A stretch of 64,000 nt of DNA from assembly GCA_036172665.1 (NCBI GenBank), contig CM069871.1, forward strand, positions 4,092,001-4,156,000. Direction: 5' to 3'. Shown one piece after another: positions 35,352 to 45,479 of this stretch. How positions within the stretch are numbered: position 1 is the first letter of the stretch; each line of letters opens with the position of its first letter. The position numbers and the translations under genes were made by a program. Below the pieces are notes generated by a model that saw only the letters and a list, made by a program, of their open reading frames with translations, was not told the origin of the DNA and did no database searches. The DNA is from Prosopocoilus inquinatus. Lineage: Eukaryota; Arthropoda; Insecta; Coleoptera; Lucanidae.

Positions 35352-36700
35352 TAATCACGGCATTGCTAAATTAACGGCGAGGTCTATGTCTTGAAGTGGA
35401 TGCGGTCTTATCTATGCCTACGCAAATGTGTCGCGTCAAAATAAAAAAAATGTCACATCTGCTGATTACGATATAAATGAGGGAGTACCTCAGGTGTCGG
35501 TGCTAGGTCCCTTGCTGTTTATCGTTTATATAAATCATGAAAGTTCATGGAGTTTGACCAAAATTTAGAATTTTCGCGGATAATTTTCCTATGTTATGCT
35601 CAGCACAGACCTCTGACAAAAAGTAACTGAAGTGACATCAAACTGGTTCAATAAAAACCAATTCATATTAAACGTCAGTGAAATAGTTATTCTGCATTTT
35701 TTCAACAGAAAAGAGCCGGCGGGCGGAATCTTGTACTTATTAATACAGTATCATTTTTTCTTCGACCATCAAGTAAGTTGGAAAACACGTCGATCAGGTT
35801 TGCAAGCAATTAAATAAAGGGTATTTTGAAATTATGTACAACTAAAAGATGTTACTTCCAGTAATCAAGTTTTCATTAGACGTCCTATCATGTTATAGCT
35901 TGGGGTAACTCAAGTGGTAGCTGCAGAATGTTTTTAGTTCAAAAAGAATTTTGCGATCTTGCACCAAGAGAATCACGCAGAACTGCATTCCACAACCTGA
36001 ACCTTTTAACCTTTCCGGCGATCTTTGTATACAAGTTTTAAATTTATATTAAAGAAAATTATTTTACAAACTCAGATTTTCATAACTGAAGACCTTGGTC
36101 ACCAAGGTTGCACCGTGCAACAAAGGGATAACTCCAATTCTGTTTACATTGGGATATGACCGGTTTTTAAACCATAATGCTTACCCGTTTAGCGCAACAA
36201 CGGACGTATTTTTGTATAATGATCGAACTTAGGATATTTGTATGGATATACACGGTCACTTTGTCTGCTGAATGCAACGCGTACGCTCGCCGCCAGTTCA
36301 TAAGCGCCGAGCTATTAATGTGATGAATATGCGATAATAAACGCAAAATACACGAACGGGACACCGCCTACCTAACGTTCCGCTTATGAGAATGACATTG
36401 AAATCCATACTTTCGTCCGATATCTGATAATAGGATGTTCAAATTGTGCAGTGTAGCTTGGGCTTGAGGGTTTATCTCACTACTTCACTTCGATTGTAAG
36501 TTATTGAAACTTTTTTTATTAGCATACCTAAAATTAGCATTTTGGACTTATCTCTTTGTTGCACGAAGGTCTTGATTATAACACCCACTCGAAGAACTTA
36601 GTAAATGAACTCAAATCTCCTAAATTCGAAAAATTCTTCATCCACATATGTATAAAATTGTTTAATAAGCTGTCGAAAGCGATACAGGGACTTAAACTAG
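35352..36700 (+). pseudogene. Decayed Jockey-like reverse transcriptase, interrupted by a TIR element
   Basis: Plus-strand RT remnant. 'Y/HGIAK' (about 35,356) and KWMRSYLC (about 35,396) are followed by the motif-B block DINEGVPQVSVLGPLLFIVY (35,470-35,530). Next come FADN where the catalytic FADD is expected (about 35,573), SNWFNKNQFILNVSE (about 35,638), LLWGNSSGS (about 35,905), and APRESRRTAFHNLNLLTFPA (about 35,960-36,020). The frame then reaches 'SDFHN' at 36,086, where an unrelated ~490 bp element starts. The RT resumes at 36,578 with YNTHSKNLVNE and FIHICIKLFNKLSKAIQ. Several stops and shifts, plus loss of the second active-site aspartate, mean it is dead. It is 5'-truncated, with no upstream RT motifs seen before 35,352. 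Confidence 0.88.
36087..36577. mobile_element. Non-autonomous TIR element inserted in the RT
   Basis: The left end contains gtgcaacaaagggataactccaa (36,115-36,137), and the right end, reverse-complemented, reads gtgcaacaaagagataagtccaa (36,542-36,564). Outside this both ends share AAGACCTT. The left end has an extra ~18 bp palindromic insert (gttgcac-c-gtgcaac). Removing the element brings the RT halves together at HN|YNT, a common motif of Jockey-group RT tails, which supports the boundaries. No transposase frame is seen. A superfamily cannot be assigned. Confidence 0.7.
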
Positions 36701-36870
36701 CTAAATAAAATAAAAAAAAAATGTTCAATGACTGTTGTTACCGAAAACCTGTTATTCTGTGGCAAAATTTTTAAATTGATTATTCTAGATACTACGTGTA
36801 ATTGTGTACATGTAACTTATACGTAGACGTATTGGACAGTTGCCGAGCTTAATGTGATGACTCACATTCT

Positions 36871-37924
36871 AAGGGCCATTTGTACCAAGTGGATTTAAAC
36901 CGACGTTCAACTGAACCAGTTTCAAAGTCAACAAAATCTCATTAAATTTTGTTTATGAATGCATTAGTTGCCATATGTCAAATTTGTTTAATTTGAACCT
37001 GGTTTAGTTGATCGTCAGTTTAAACCTTCGCGGTACACTGATGTCGAAAAGTTTTAGGACGAAAAGCAGTAAATCTATTGGAATTTGAGCCTTATCGAAA
37101 CAGCCCGTCTGAATTTAGAACCTTCTGCATTTGAGCTCCCCGTCTCTCTTTCTCTCTCTCTCTCATGATGAGCGGTTGAGCCGGATCATAAAATTCATTC
37201 GGGAGAGCAGGTCATCTGTTACGAATTAGTATGGAAATTCCAGGTAATGGAACCTTGCATAATTTGTATTGCATTATGATTATTAATACAGTAAATATTA
37301 ATAAAGTTACGTGAGGTATATAGTTATATTTTGTGTATAGTCATGTTTACTATAAAATAGTTTTTACTTTAACTTTCTTACATTCTGTATTTTTTTTTTA
37401 TTTGGTTTAGATTTACATATTAAAATTGTGAACAAACATTGAAAGATATTAAACCAGAATGTTTTAAACCCGCCCTAAGTTTGGAATGCGTTTAAATAAT
37501 TTAAATTTCAAGTTTGCGCAGTAAACTTGCTCTTGTCGCTGTATAACAAGTAAACGAAGCGATCAAAGCCAAGAAAATACTTCCTTTTTGCGTTTTATGT
37601 GTTGCAAAATGGAAATTTCCAACGGAAAACAGGGAAAGAGATATCATTTGCGATATATTTACGTAGGACCAACGATGCCTTTTATTATTACTGGAAACCG
37701 CAACCAATATTTATTATTTATTTAGCTTGCCGCCGGCCGTATCATAAAAGCAGGTCAGTCGGATAAATGTTGTTAAAGGTTCGCAATTGCAAAGCACGGA
37801 TATTTATTTGTACGGCCTGGAGTGTTGCTTTTCGTCTTGAAACTTTTCGACATTAGTGTACCTAGGTGGTCCTAAGCGGTGTTTAAAGTTAAGCTCGGCT
37901 TAAGTGCTTGGTGCAACTAGCTCT
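36871..37924. mobile_element. TIR element (MITE) split by a Tc1-like insertion
   Basis: The left terminus 'ttgtaccaagtggatttaaaccgacgttcaact' (from about 36,879) is matched by the reverse complement of 37,885-37,916 ('ttgcaccaagcacttaagccgagcttaac'). A second inner repeat on the right, 'gaacctggtttagttgatcgtcagtttaaacc' at about 36,996-37,027, also pairs with the left arm. The right part is displaced by the element at 37,036-37,858. The outer boundaries are approximate. Confidence 0.6.
37036..37858. mobile_element. Tc1/mariner-like non-autonomous element, 823 bp, TA-flanked
   Basis: The 34 bp terminal inverted repeats are near-perfect: cactgatgtcgaaaagttttaggacgaaaagcag (37,036-37,069) against the reverse complement of 37,825-37,858 (cactaatgtcgaaaagtttcaagacgaaaagcaa). 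Both ends are flanked by TA (37,034-37,035 and 37,859-37,860), the target duplication of the IS630/Tc1/mariner superfamily. The interior has no recognisable DDE transposase, so it is probably a deletion derivative or MITE. A (CT)n run lies at about 37,142-37,164. It sits inside the TIR element at 36,871-37,924. Confidence 0.88.
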
Positions 37925-38035
37925 AAGCGACGTGTCTTTATAAAAGCTATAACAAACGCCAATAAAGAGCATAAATAACTTATAATAAAATAAAAGGTTT
38001 TCATTATCAGGCTTTAAGGAAGCTTTAATTTAAAT

Positions 38036-39375
38036 AACAATTAAAAGGTGTTCGCCCAGTTTAGAATCTTAGGTTAGGTTTGAAAATGTTGATTAAACAA
38101 CGCAATTTAAAACTTCCAGGTGCTTTAATTCGACTGCCTGTTAAGTTCATTTATAAACGCATCAGAGATTGGGGCCCCATTTGTCATAATACATGACCTA
38201 AACTCGCACTTCAGATTTACTAGAAATTTCAAGAAGGCTAGAGATAAAAGAAATTTCTCTTAACTTGTCTTTAGTTGCGTTAAGTAACGCGGCATTCACT
38301 GGGGACCCTTCCACAGTAAAATAAAGTAACAATTAAAAGGTGTTCGCCCAGTTTAGAATCTTAGGTTAGGTTTAAAAATGTTGATTAAACAACGCAATTT
38401 AAAACTTCTAGGTGCTTTAATTCGACTGCCTGTTAAGTTCATTTACAAACACAACAGAAATTGGGGCCCCATTTGTCATAATACATGACCTAAACTCGCA
38501 CTTCAGATTTACTAGAAATTTCAAGAAGGCTAGAGATAAAAGAAATTTCTTTTAACTTGTCTTTAGTTGCGTTAAGTAAAGCGGCATCCACTGGGGACAC
38601 CTCCACAGTAAAATAAAGTAAGAATTAAAAGGTGTTCGCCCAGTTTAGAATTTTAGGTTAGGTTTGAAAATGTTGATTAAACAACGCAATTTAAAACTTC
38701 CAGGTGCTTTAATTCGACTGCCTGTTAAGTTCATTTATAAACGCATCAGAGATTGTGGCCCCATTTGTCATAATATATAAAATATTTGGCATTGTCGAAA
38801 CTGGCACTTCAGATTTTCTAAATATCTCAAATTTAATACTTCTGGGTGCTTTAATTCGATTGTCTGATAAGTTTATTTCAAATATGACGGAATTCTTGCT
38901 CTACTAACAATAATAAATAAAATATTTAGCATTTCGGAAATTGGCACTTGATACGTGTTCTCCAGGAATTTTTAGACGGACAGGGATAAAGCAGGAAGTA
39001 GTAATGAGTAACGGAAAATTTTCAAATCAAGGAAAAAACATCTACAGTAATATATTGAATGGGTATTCGCCACATGTAAATTTCTAGGTTATGTTCAAGA
39101 AAATATTGATCATTCGGCCAAATTTGTCAGATTCGCAGTTTTTGTTCCTGTAATTTGGTCACCCGTAAATGTTTAATGCAAACTTAATAGTTCTTGCTCC
39201 TGTATTTATAACAGTAATGAAGTATTTAGCATTTGTCGGATTGGCACTAGACTATCTAAAGATTTCAATCAGGCCAAAAATAAAAGACATTTTCATGCTT
39301 GTATTTGGTTGCAATAGGTAACACAACTTTCTATGGAGAGATCTCCACAGTAAAATAACGAGATAATTTAAGAAT
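38036..39375 (+). repeat. Tandem 292 bp repeat, three close copies then diverged copies
   Basis: 'ttaaaaggtgttcgccc' occurs at 38,041, 38,333 and 38,625, exactly 292 bp apart. Each copy includes 'aggttaggtttgaaaatgttgattaaacaacgc' (or close variants), 'gccccatttgtcataatac' and 'ctccacagtaaaataaag'. From about 38,780 to 39,375 increasingly diverged copies continue ('gggtgctttaattcgattgtctgataag', 'gggtattcgccacatgtaaatttctaggttatg', 'atctccacagtaaaataacg'). Divergence rises along the array. Confidence 0.92.
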
Positions 39376-39689
39376 ATTCCCACAGTAATGAAGTTGATGT
39401 TAAATATAAAAAAAAAAAAACACAAGGTTCTTGGAATATCGTGGTGTTTGTTGTCGCAGGATAATTTGATTTAATTGAAATGCCTTTCAAAACTAATGCA
39501 GACACCTAAATACGCTTGCTGCCGGTGTTCTGTATTGATTTTAAAGATTTTGAAATTGGGAAATACAGATTTCTCGTTTTTCAATATATTCTAATTTAGA
39601 GAGGGTTCAAACAGACAGTAAATCATTTGTATATTTTTAAAAAACTTAAAACCAGTACAACGTTCTGGTTAAGTGTACTTTGTAGTCAA

Positions 39690-40922
39690 ATAATCGAGTA
39701 CACTTTCTTATCAAAGTGGTTATCAGAAGGGCCGTTCAACTGCAACAACAATGTATCAAATCATTTCTCAAATACTGGAGGCTATCAATGAAGGAGATCT
39801 TGTAGTAGGAATGTTCATGGATCTATCCGAAGCATTCGATAGTGTTGATCACCAGATACTACTGTTGAAACTAGAAAGAATGGGATTTCGGGGAACAATT
39901 TTAGAACTTTTAAAATCATACTTACAAAAAAGAAGACAGTGCGTCGCAGTAAGCAGTGAAGGCCAACAACTACACTCGTCGTGGGGATACATAAACAAAG
40001 GTGTTCCACAAGGTTCTGTACTGGGTCCGTTACTTTTCTTGGTGTATATAAATGATTTACCAGAAATTCAAAGCAATTACACTGCTCTCTTTGCAGATGA
40101 AACTTCTGTAGTAATAAAATCCTCCAATACAACATCGTTACATCAAAACATAAGTAATTCACTCGGTGCAATGGAAGACTGGTTTACCACTAATAACCTG
40201 AAATTAAATATAGAAAAAACAAACATCATACAGTTTTCAACAACAAGCATTAAAAGCATTGCAATCTTATATAAAAACGAAATACTTACCACACCTGACG
40301 AAGTTCTATTCCTTGGGTTGAAGTTGGACTCGAACTTGAATTGGAAACCACATGTAGACTATTTAGCTTCAAAAAAATAAGTTCATTAAATTATGCATTG
40401 CGTATGTTAGCAACATCTGTGAATGAATCGGCTGCTCTCTGTGCTTATCATGCGTACGTTAACTCCAGGTTAAAATATTGAATAATATTCTGGGGGAACA
40501 CAACAGAAAAGGAGAGAATTTTTATATTACAAAAACGATGTGTTAGGAGTATTTTTAAATTAAGTGCAAGACAATCTTGTTGTGATACTTTCAAAACTAG
40601 AAAAATACATACGTTACACGGACTCTACATTCTCGAATGTTCTCTTTTTGCAAAGACATATTACGAAAAATTTCTGGAAAAATATAAATTGGATCACTGC
40701 CATAATACTCGCGGCGTAGCAAATACTTACCTTAATGCACCCCAAACCCATCTTGCCAAAATACAAAGAAATGTATTTCAGTTAATAAAATTATATAACT
40801 TTATTCCTCGGGAAATTAGAGATTTACCTTACAACCAATTTAGAAAAATTATTGAACGACATCTATATCGACATGCGTTTTATTCTCTGAATGACTTTTT
40901 CAAAACCGCCATTGTTTTGTGA
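39690..40922 (+). pseudogene. 5'-truncated Jockey-like reverse transcriptase copy
   Basis: The RT is entered at QSGYQKGRSTATTMYQII (39,710-39,760), then catalytic motif A MFMDLSEAFDSVDHQI (39,811-39,858), motif B NKGVPQGSVLGPLLFLVYIN, and FADET at about 40,090. The second aspartate of the FADD active site is thus glutamate (residue 117 counting from the ATG at 39,751). NLKLNIEKT and FLGLKLD follow. One base is missing in the A-run at about 40,372-40,378, shifting the frame. TGA at 40,479-40,481 replaces a probable glycine codon just before IIFWGN. The RT tail then runs to its stop at 40,922 (HCHNTRGVANTY, IKLYNFIPREIR, HAFYSLNDFF). It is relatively young compared with the 35 kb copy but inactive. 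Confidence 0.95.
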
Positions 40923-41056
40923 TGCTTTTTTTTGTAATTGTAATTGTCATACTTTGTTTCTTAATGTTATATATTATTTATACATTTGACATGTTCTACA
41001 CTTTTATGTATTACAGAACGAAAATATATTATTATTATTATTATTATTATTATTGC
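40923..41056 (+). repeat. 3' UTR and (ATT)n tail of the LINE copy
   Basis: About 100 bp of T-rich 3' UTR after the RT stop ends in a pure (ATT)n run at 41,028-41,055. The element at the right edge of the window ends in the same type of tail (on the minus strand), so the tail belongs to the element rather than being an independent microsatellite. Confidence 0.8.
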
Positions 41057-41230
41057 AATCCTATCCACAGACGGGCCTTAATGGGAATGCAAATGTTAAA
41101 TACGGTGGAAAAAAATCCTACATGTCACTTTAAGAATAGGGAAACAATTGTTTAGGTTAAAGTAACTTTAAATTTAAAGTCCTATTATGAAATCGGCCTT
41201 GATTTTATTAATACCAAAGTCAAAATTTCG

Positions 41231-41738
41231 GTATTTCAAATTTTATTGCAGGTTTTCTAAACGATTGAAAAGCGTCCGGTATATTTAGGTTTTTCGGTAT
41301 TTCCAGAAACCGGTACTTATGCTCTATTTCCAAGATGGCGGCTAGTTTTGGCTACGGTCCGACTAGTTACAAAGGTCCACACTTCTTCGTGTGGTTATTG
41401 ATTAATTGCCTTTCGACCTCGGTCGTATTTCAAATTTTATTGCCGGTTTTCTAAACGATTGAAAAGCGTCCCGTATTCCAGCTTTTCGTTATTTCCAAAA
41501 ACCGGTATCCACGCTCTATTTCCAAGATGGCGGCTAATTTTGGCTACGGTCCGACTAGTTAAAAAGCTGCACTCTTGTTCGTTCGGTTATTGATTAATTG
41601 CCTTTCGACTTCGGTCCGTGGATTGAACAAGACTCATTAAATGGCTTCTGAAACCAAGCAGGTGGTACCGAACCGTTCATTTAAATTTCGGTTCGCGTAA
41701 TAATAAAACGATTTCACTGGTTTATGATGCCAGTACAG
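41231..41738 (+). repeat. Two 194 bp tandem units with YY1/Pho-like sites, plus flank
   Basis: Units start at 41,231 and 41,425 with 'gtatttcaaattttattg.(a/c)ggttttctaaacgattgaaaagcgtcc'. Each contains tttccAAGATGGCGGCTA (AAGATGGCGGC at 41,332 and 41,524), followed by 'ttttggctacggtccgactagtta' and 'gttattgattaattgcctttcgac'. The second unit continues into a 222 bp block (41,517-41,738) that is duplicated at 42,215-42,436. Confidence 0.9.
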
Positions 41739-42214
41739 TGTGTACCTATAATTTTTATTTAATTAACATAACAAGCAAATATTAAATAATGAAAATATAA
41801 GTACGTGTTCTTAATGATTATAAAAAGTAAGCAGCACCCCCTCTCCCTTCTCTCCCAAACAATTTAACACAAATTAAAATGCCAGAATTATAAAATAAAT
41901 ATAATATAATAAGGTTTGGAAGTAAATAGCGGTTAGGGCCGATAGGGCGCAACTCATTGAGCGCGCGACACTAAGGCTTGGTGAAAACACTAGGGCGCGA
42001 AGACACTAGGGCGTCGAAATCTAATGAAAACGAAAACATAATAATGTGTACCTATAATAATTTTTATTTAATTAACATAACCAGCAAATATTAAATAATG
42101 AAAATATAAGTACGTGTTCTTAATGATTATAAAAAGTAAGCAGCACCCCCTCTCCCTTCTCTCCCAAACAATTTAACACAAATTAAAATGCCAGAATTAT
42201 AAAATAAATATAAA
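41739..42214 (-). repeat. Inverted fragment of the 16-20 kb satellite (short variant)
   Basis: In reverse complement this is about one and a half units of the satellite at 16.2-20.06 kb: TTAATTAAATAAA, the GGGAGAAGGGAGAGGGGGTGCTGC block, and the CCTAGTGT triplets. The junction 'aacacaaattaaaatgccagaattataaaat' corresponds to the deletion junction of the ~309 bp variant seen at about 18,038 and 18,347, so this fragment comes from that variant. It lies between the two 222 bp direct repeats. Confidence 0.92.
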
Positions 42215-42436
42215 TATTTCCAAGATGGCGGCTAATTTTGGCTACGGTCCGACTAGTTAAAAAGCTGCACTCTTGTTCGTTCGGTTATTGATTAATTGCC
42301 TTTCGACTTCGGTCCGTGGATTGAACAAGACTCATTAATTGGCTTCTGAAACCAAGCAGGCGGTACCGAACCGTTCATTTAAATTTCGGTTCGCGTAATA
42401 ATAAAACGATTTCACTGGTTTATGATGCCGGTACAG
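42215..42436 (+). repeat. Second copy of the 222 bp YY1-site block
   Basis: Nearly identical to 41,517-41,738, from tatttccaagatggcggc to the 'gtacag' end, and carrying the third AAGATGGCGGC at 42,223-42,233. A few substitutions (for example aaatgg to aattgg, ccagtacag to ccggtacag) show that the two blocks have begun to diverge. Confidence 0.93.
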
Positions 42437-43140
42437 AAGTTTTTAATGCCGGAGCAATTTCTTTCTTGTTAAGTCTCTCGAGTGGTGAAGACTTGCACGC
42501 AACTCAGACTCGCCTGAATTGAGCGAAACCCTGTTTCGAGTTCGCCACGGCACTCCTCCCTCCCCCGGTGCTTATTAAGTGCAAGTTTAAAGTTTAATAA
42601 AACGCATGGTTCTAAATCCGGGAAAAATTCCGTCGAAGTTATCTAATCATTCGTCGAGGAATAATCCGTCAGGCGAGAGGGAAGTGTCCGGGCGGGTATC
42701 TGATGGTAATTCCGGGCGTCGTGACGCTTCCAACGATCTTCCACGGCGATAACCGAAACGCGGCGTGCGCAAGCTCGAGTTATCCGGCGGTATCAAAGGA
42801 AAGTCCTAGTTTCGCGATAGCTTAGGTTCGGCGAGCACGAAAGGATAACGCACACAGACGGGAACGTACGATACTCACACACACTTTGACATCATGCTCG
42901 CACGTCTGTCTGAAATTCGTTAATGAAATTTCACCCGCGCGATGAATTCCTCCAGTGGCGTAGGGACGTTCTTTTCTCATTCGATTTTTTGAAAATGTGC
43001 GTGCGACGTGAATTTCGTCGACAGCGTGCAGACCCACCAAAAACAAAGATTTGCATGTGTGAGCGTGAACTGCACGCACGTTATAATCGAATCGTTAGGA
43101 GGAGTGAAGTTATTTGAGGAAAAAACAAAATGATATTTCG
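42437..43140 (+). other. CpG-containing unique region with a 48-codon open frame
   Basis: Composition rises to roughly balanced GC, with many CG dinucleotides, between about 42,480 and 43,080. A short frame starts at ATG 42,606 (MVLNPGKIPSKLSNHSSRNN, ending NDLPRR) and stops at the TAA at 42,750-42,752. The sequence is not recognised. The region could be a 5' UTR or promoter-like segment, an enhancer or a non-coding island. Evidence for a gene is weak, and the opposing minus-strand frame at 42,822-43,079 is equally unconvincing. Confidence 0.3.
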
Positions 43141-44743
43141 CGCCAGCTTTATTCCTGTACTCTCATAAATCGAACTCGTTTTGTCTTTCTTTCTTGGGTG
43201 AGTATCTAGAAAAATCTATTTTCGTCTTATTTTTTATTATTTTTAATTCAGGCCACGAAACACTCTTTGATTGTACTGCTTTATTTCCAACCGTGTTTTC
43301 ACGTGTGCTTTTATATTTTATTTAATAATTAAATAAATTAATAAATAATAAAAAAAGGAATTACTATTAGTTGATTGCTCTTGATTTTCTTATATAAGAT
43401 TCGAGGGTTCAATACTACAATAAAAGTTTTTGAGTTGAGAGCGGAAACATTTTGGAGGTGGAACGTGTTCTACTTTTCCTGTGCAAACTGAATTATTTAA
43501 GAAATAGAACCAACCAAGATATAGGGTAGTACCTTTAAATAAGTTTTGCTTCTAAAGATATAACAAAAATGAATGACATTCAAAAAATTGACTCGTAAAA
43601 AAACTTTCGACTATTTACCTTACTACTCGAAGTCGTCGTCGTCGTCGTCGTCGTCAAACGTTCAAGGCTTTCCGTGTAGGTGCTAAATTTATTTATTAAC
43701 AAGACGTGCAGCAATCGTATTCGAAACATCCACCCAAACAAATACTCACACTCACACTCGCACACATATTCGACAGCTGCTAATTTTAGCCATTACACAC
43801 ACACACACATACACACACAGATGAAAAACTATAGAAAAAATGCAAACATACTTTGCGATGTCCGCAAGGCCGCGATAATTACATTATTACACAACCGGCT
43901 AGTTTCGTGTGACGCAACGCAGACGTTTCGAATAAAATTCGACACTTCGCCTTTTTGCAAGTGCTTAAATAACGCAAAAATGTAAACACCGTTGCCCATT
44001 AACTGACTGGCCGCGATAAACTGGAGAGTCAGTGGCGTTATCTGTAAGCAAATACTGATTCGAAAATAAATCGATTTAACACCTTTTTTTTTTATGTAAA
44101 CAGTCTGGGCGGGTTTCGTGGGATTTGTTCATCTCGCCGAACTTTGTCTGTCATTACGAATTTCTTTGTTGGGTAGGTACTTCAAATTCCTTCGGTAGAG
44201 CAACAAACAAATCTCAATTACTTTTCAAAACACAGCATCTGTTTAAGTACTCTCTTCACAAACTACACTACATCATTCTTGTACTAAACATCCCAACACA
44301 AACATAAAAAAAATAAATAGCACATAAAGTTCGGATTATATCAATTCTGTAATGGAATCTTTGTCCTGTTCACTTCGTCCTTCTAACGTATGTCCCAAAA
44401 GCAGCCTACGACTGGTAAAATGTACCACCCGCGTCGAATACTAACCCATAACTCGCGTGGTGGATCAGATAAACCCCAAAGTTTTTCATTTCTTTGCATA
44501 TTTTAAATATTCACGTTATTAATGGTACGGATTATCGGTCACAGGCGATTATGAGGCTTTTGGGACGCACGTTACTTCGTCTTCAATCTCCTTCAATCAA
44601 TGTCCTTTCCATCACAGTCGTTGCCCTCTTATTTTACATTAACTGCCAACACACTGATTACCATTGCAACAACTGACTACCGTTCTTTGCTTTTCGAAAC
44701 TTAAAAATTAGGCGGAGGTTCTGCTTTATCCGTCTAGAGCTGG
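43141..44743. other. Unique DNA with microsatellites, no gene
   Basis: It holds a pure (GTC)n run at 43,632-43,655, an interrupted CA-rich run at about 43,745-43,820, and AT-rich sequence otherwise. Open frames of about 60-100 codons here encode low-complexity HTHTH/SHSH strings or featureless peptides and are rejected as genes. Confidence 0.55.
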
Positions 44744-44940
44744 GGTTTCCTAGGAGAGTCGGTCGGGCTGAAACAGACTGCGACCGACGCAACTTTCGCT
44801 CTAATCAAAAGCATCAAAAGCGAAAAATTAAATAGGGGTGGTTTCCTGGACTTCGCTAGGTTTTCCTTGTTTTTAGTTAGAGCGGACGTCGCGTAGCGTC
44901 GGTCGTGGTCAGCTTCAGCCGATTGACTTCCTAGGAAACC
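44744..44940. mobile_element. MITE, 197 bp, with ~65 bp terminal inverted repeats
   Basis: Left arm GGTTTCCTAGGA...gtcggtcgggctgaaacagactgcgaccgacgc...cgctctaa (44,744-44,802) pairs with the reverse complement of 44,876-44,940 (ggtttcctaggaagtcaatcggctgaagctgaccacgaccgacgc...ccgctctaac). The inner spacer also holds a diverged copy of the terminus ('ggtttcctggacttcgctagg', about 44,839). No coding capacity. A clear target duplication was not found. Confidence 0.85.
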
Positions 44941-45475
44941 GCAACATTAGTATTGGCGGAAGAAAATACTTAGAAAATGTAGTACTGATGATTTAAGTGA
45001 TGTTTTCATAATGTGACTGAAGGAAACGACTATAAAATAGATTCACTTTAAGAATGCAGGTTGTTTATATGTATAAAAGTAGTTTTAAATTTAAAACCCC
45101 ATTGCGAATAAAAAGGATTAAAGGTTCAATTAAAAAAAAAAGAGAAAGATCACTCAATACATTGCCTGGGATTAAATATCTATTTCAATCCTTACCAAAT
45201 CCCAATCGGTTGGTGAAACAGGTATCCCATTCTGACTACTTTAAAAATTGATTGAGTATTTTGTTCAACCCTCCCCGATTATGATTGGTTAGCCCTACTT
45301 CTTTGGAATAGATCTCAAGTGTTTAATTCTACCCTCATCGGATCCAATCGGCTGATTTTGGTTAGTCTGAAATCAGCTGAGTATTTACTTCTGATCTCTG
45401 AAATATTTTCTTTTTATAATTTTGATATGCTATGCTGTTTTAATGCTAAGAATTTGAAGTTAACTCACTGAAATA
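44941..45475. other. Unique AT-rich DNA
   Basis: No gene or clear repeat is visible. The short frame at 45,054-45,251 has no recognisable domain. Confidence 0.5.
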
Positions 45476-45479
45476 AATT

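Noticed and set aside
39815..40171. 118-codon minus-strand frame
   Set aside because: It is the antisense shadow of the reverse transcriptase on the plus strand.
43580..43985. Overlapping frames with His/Thr/Ser or Glu/Cys repeats
   Set aside because: They come from CA and GTC microsatellites and lie on opposing strands.
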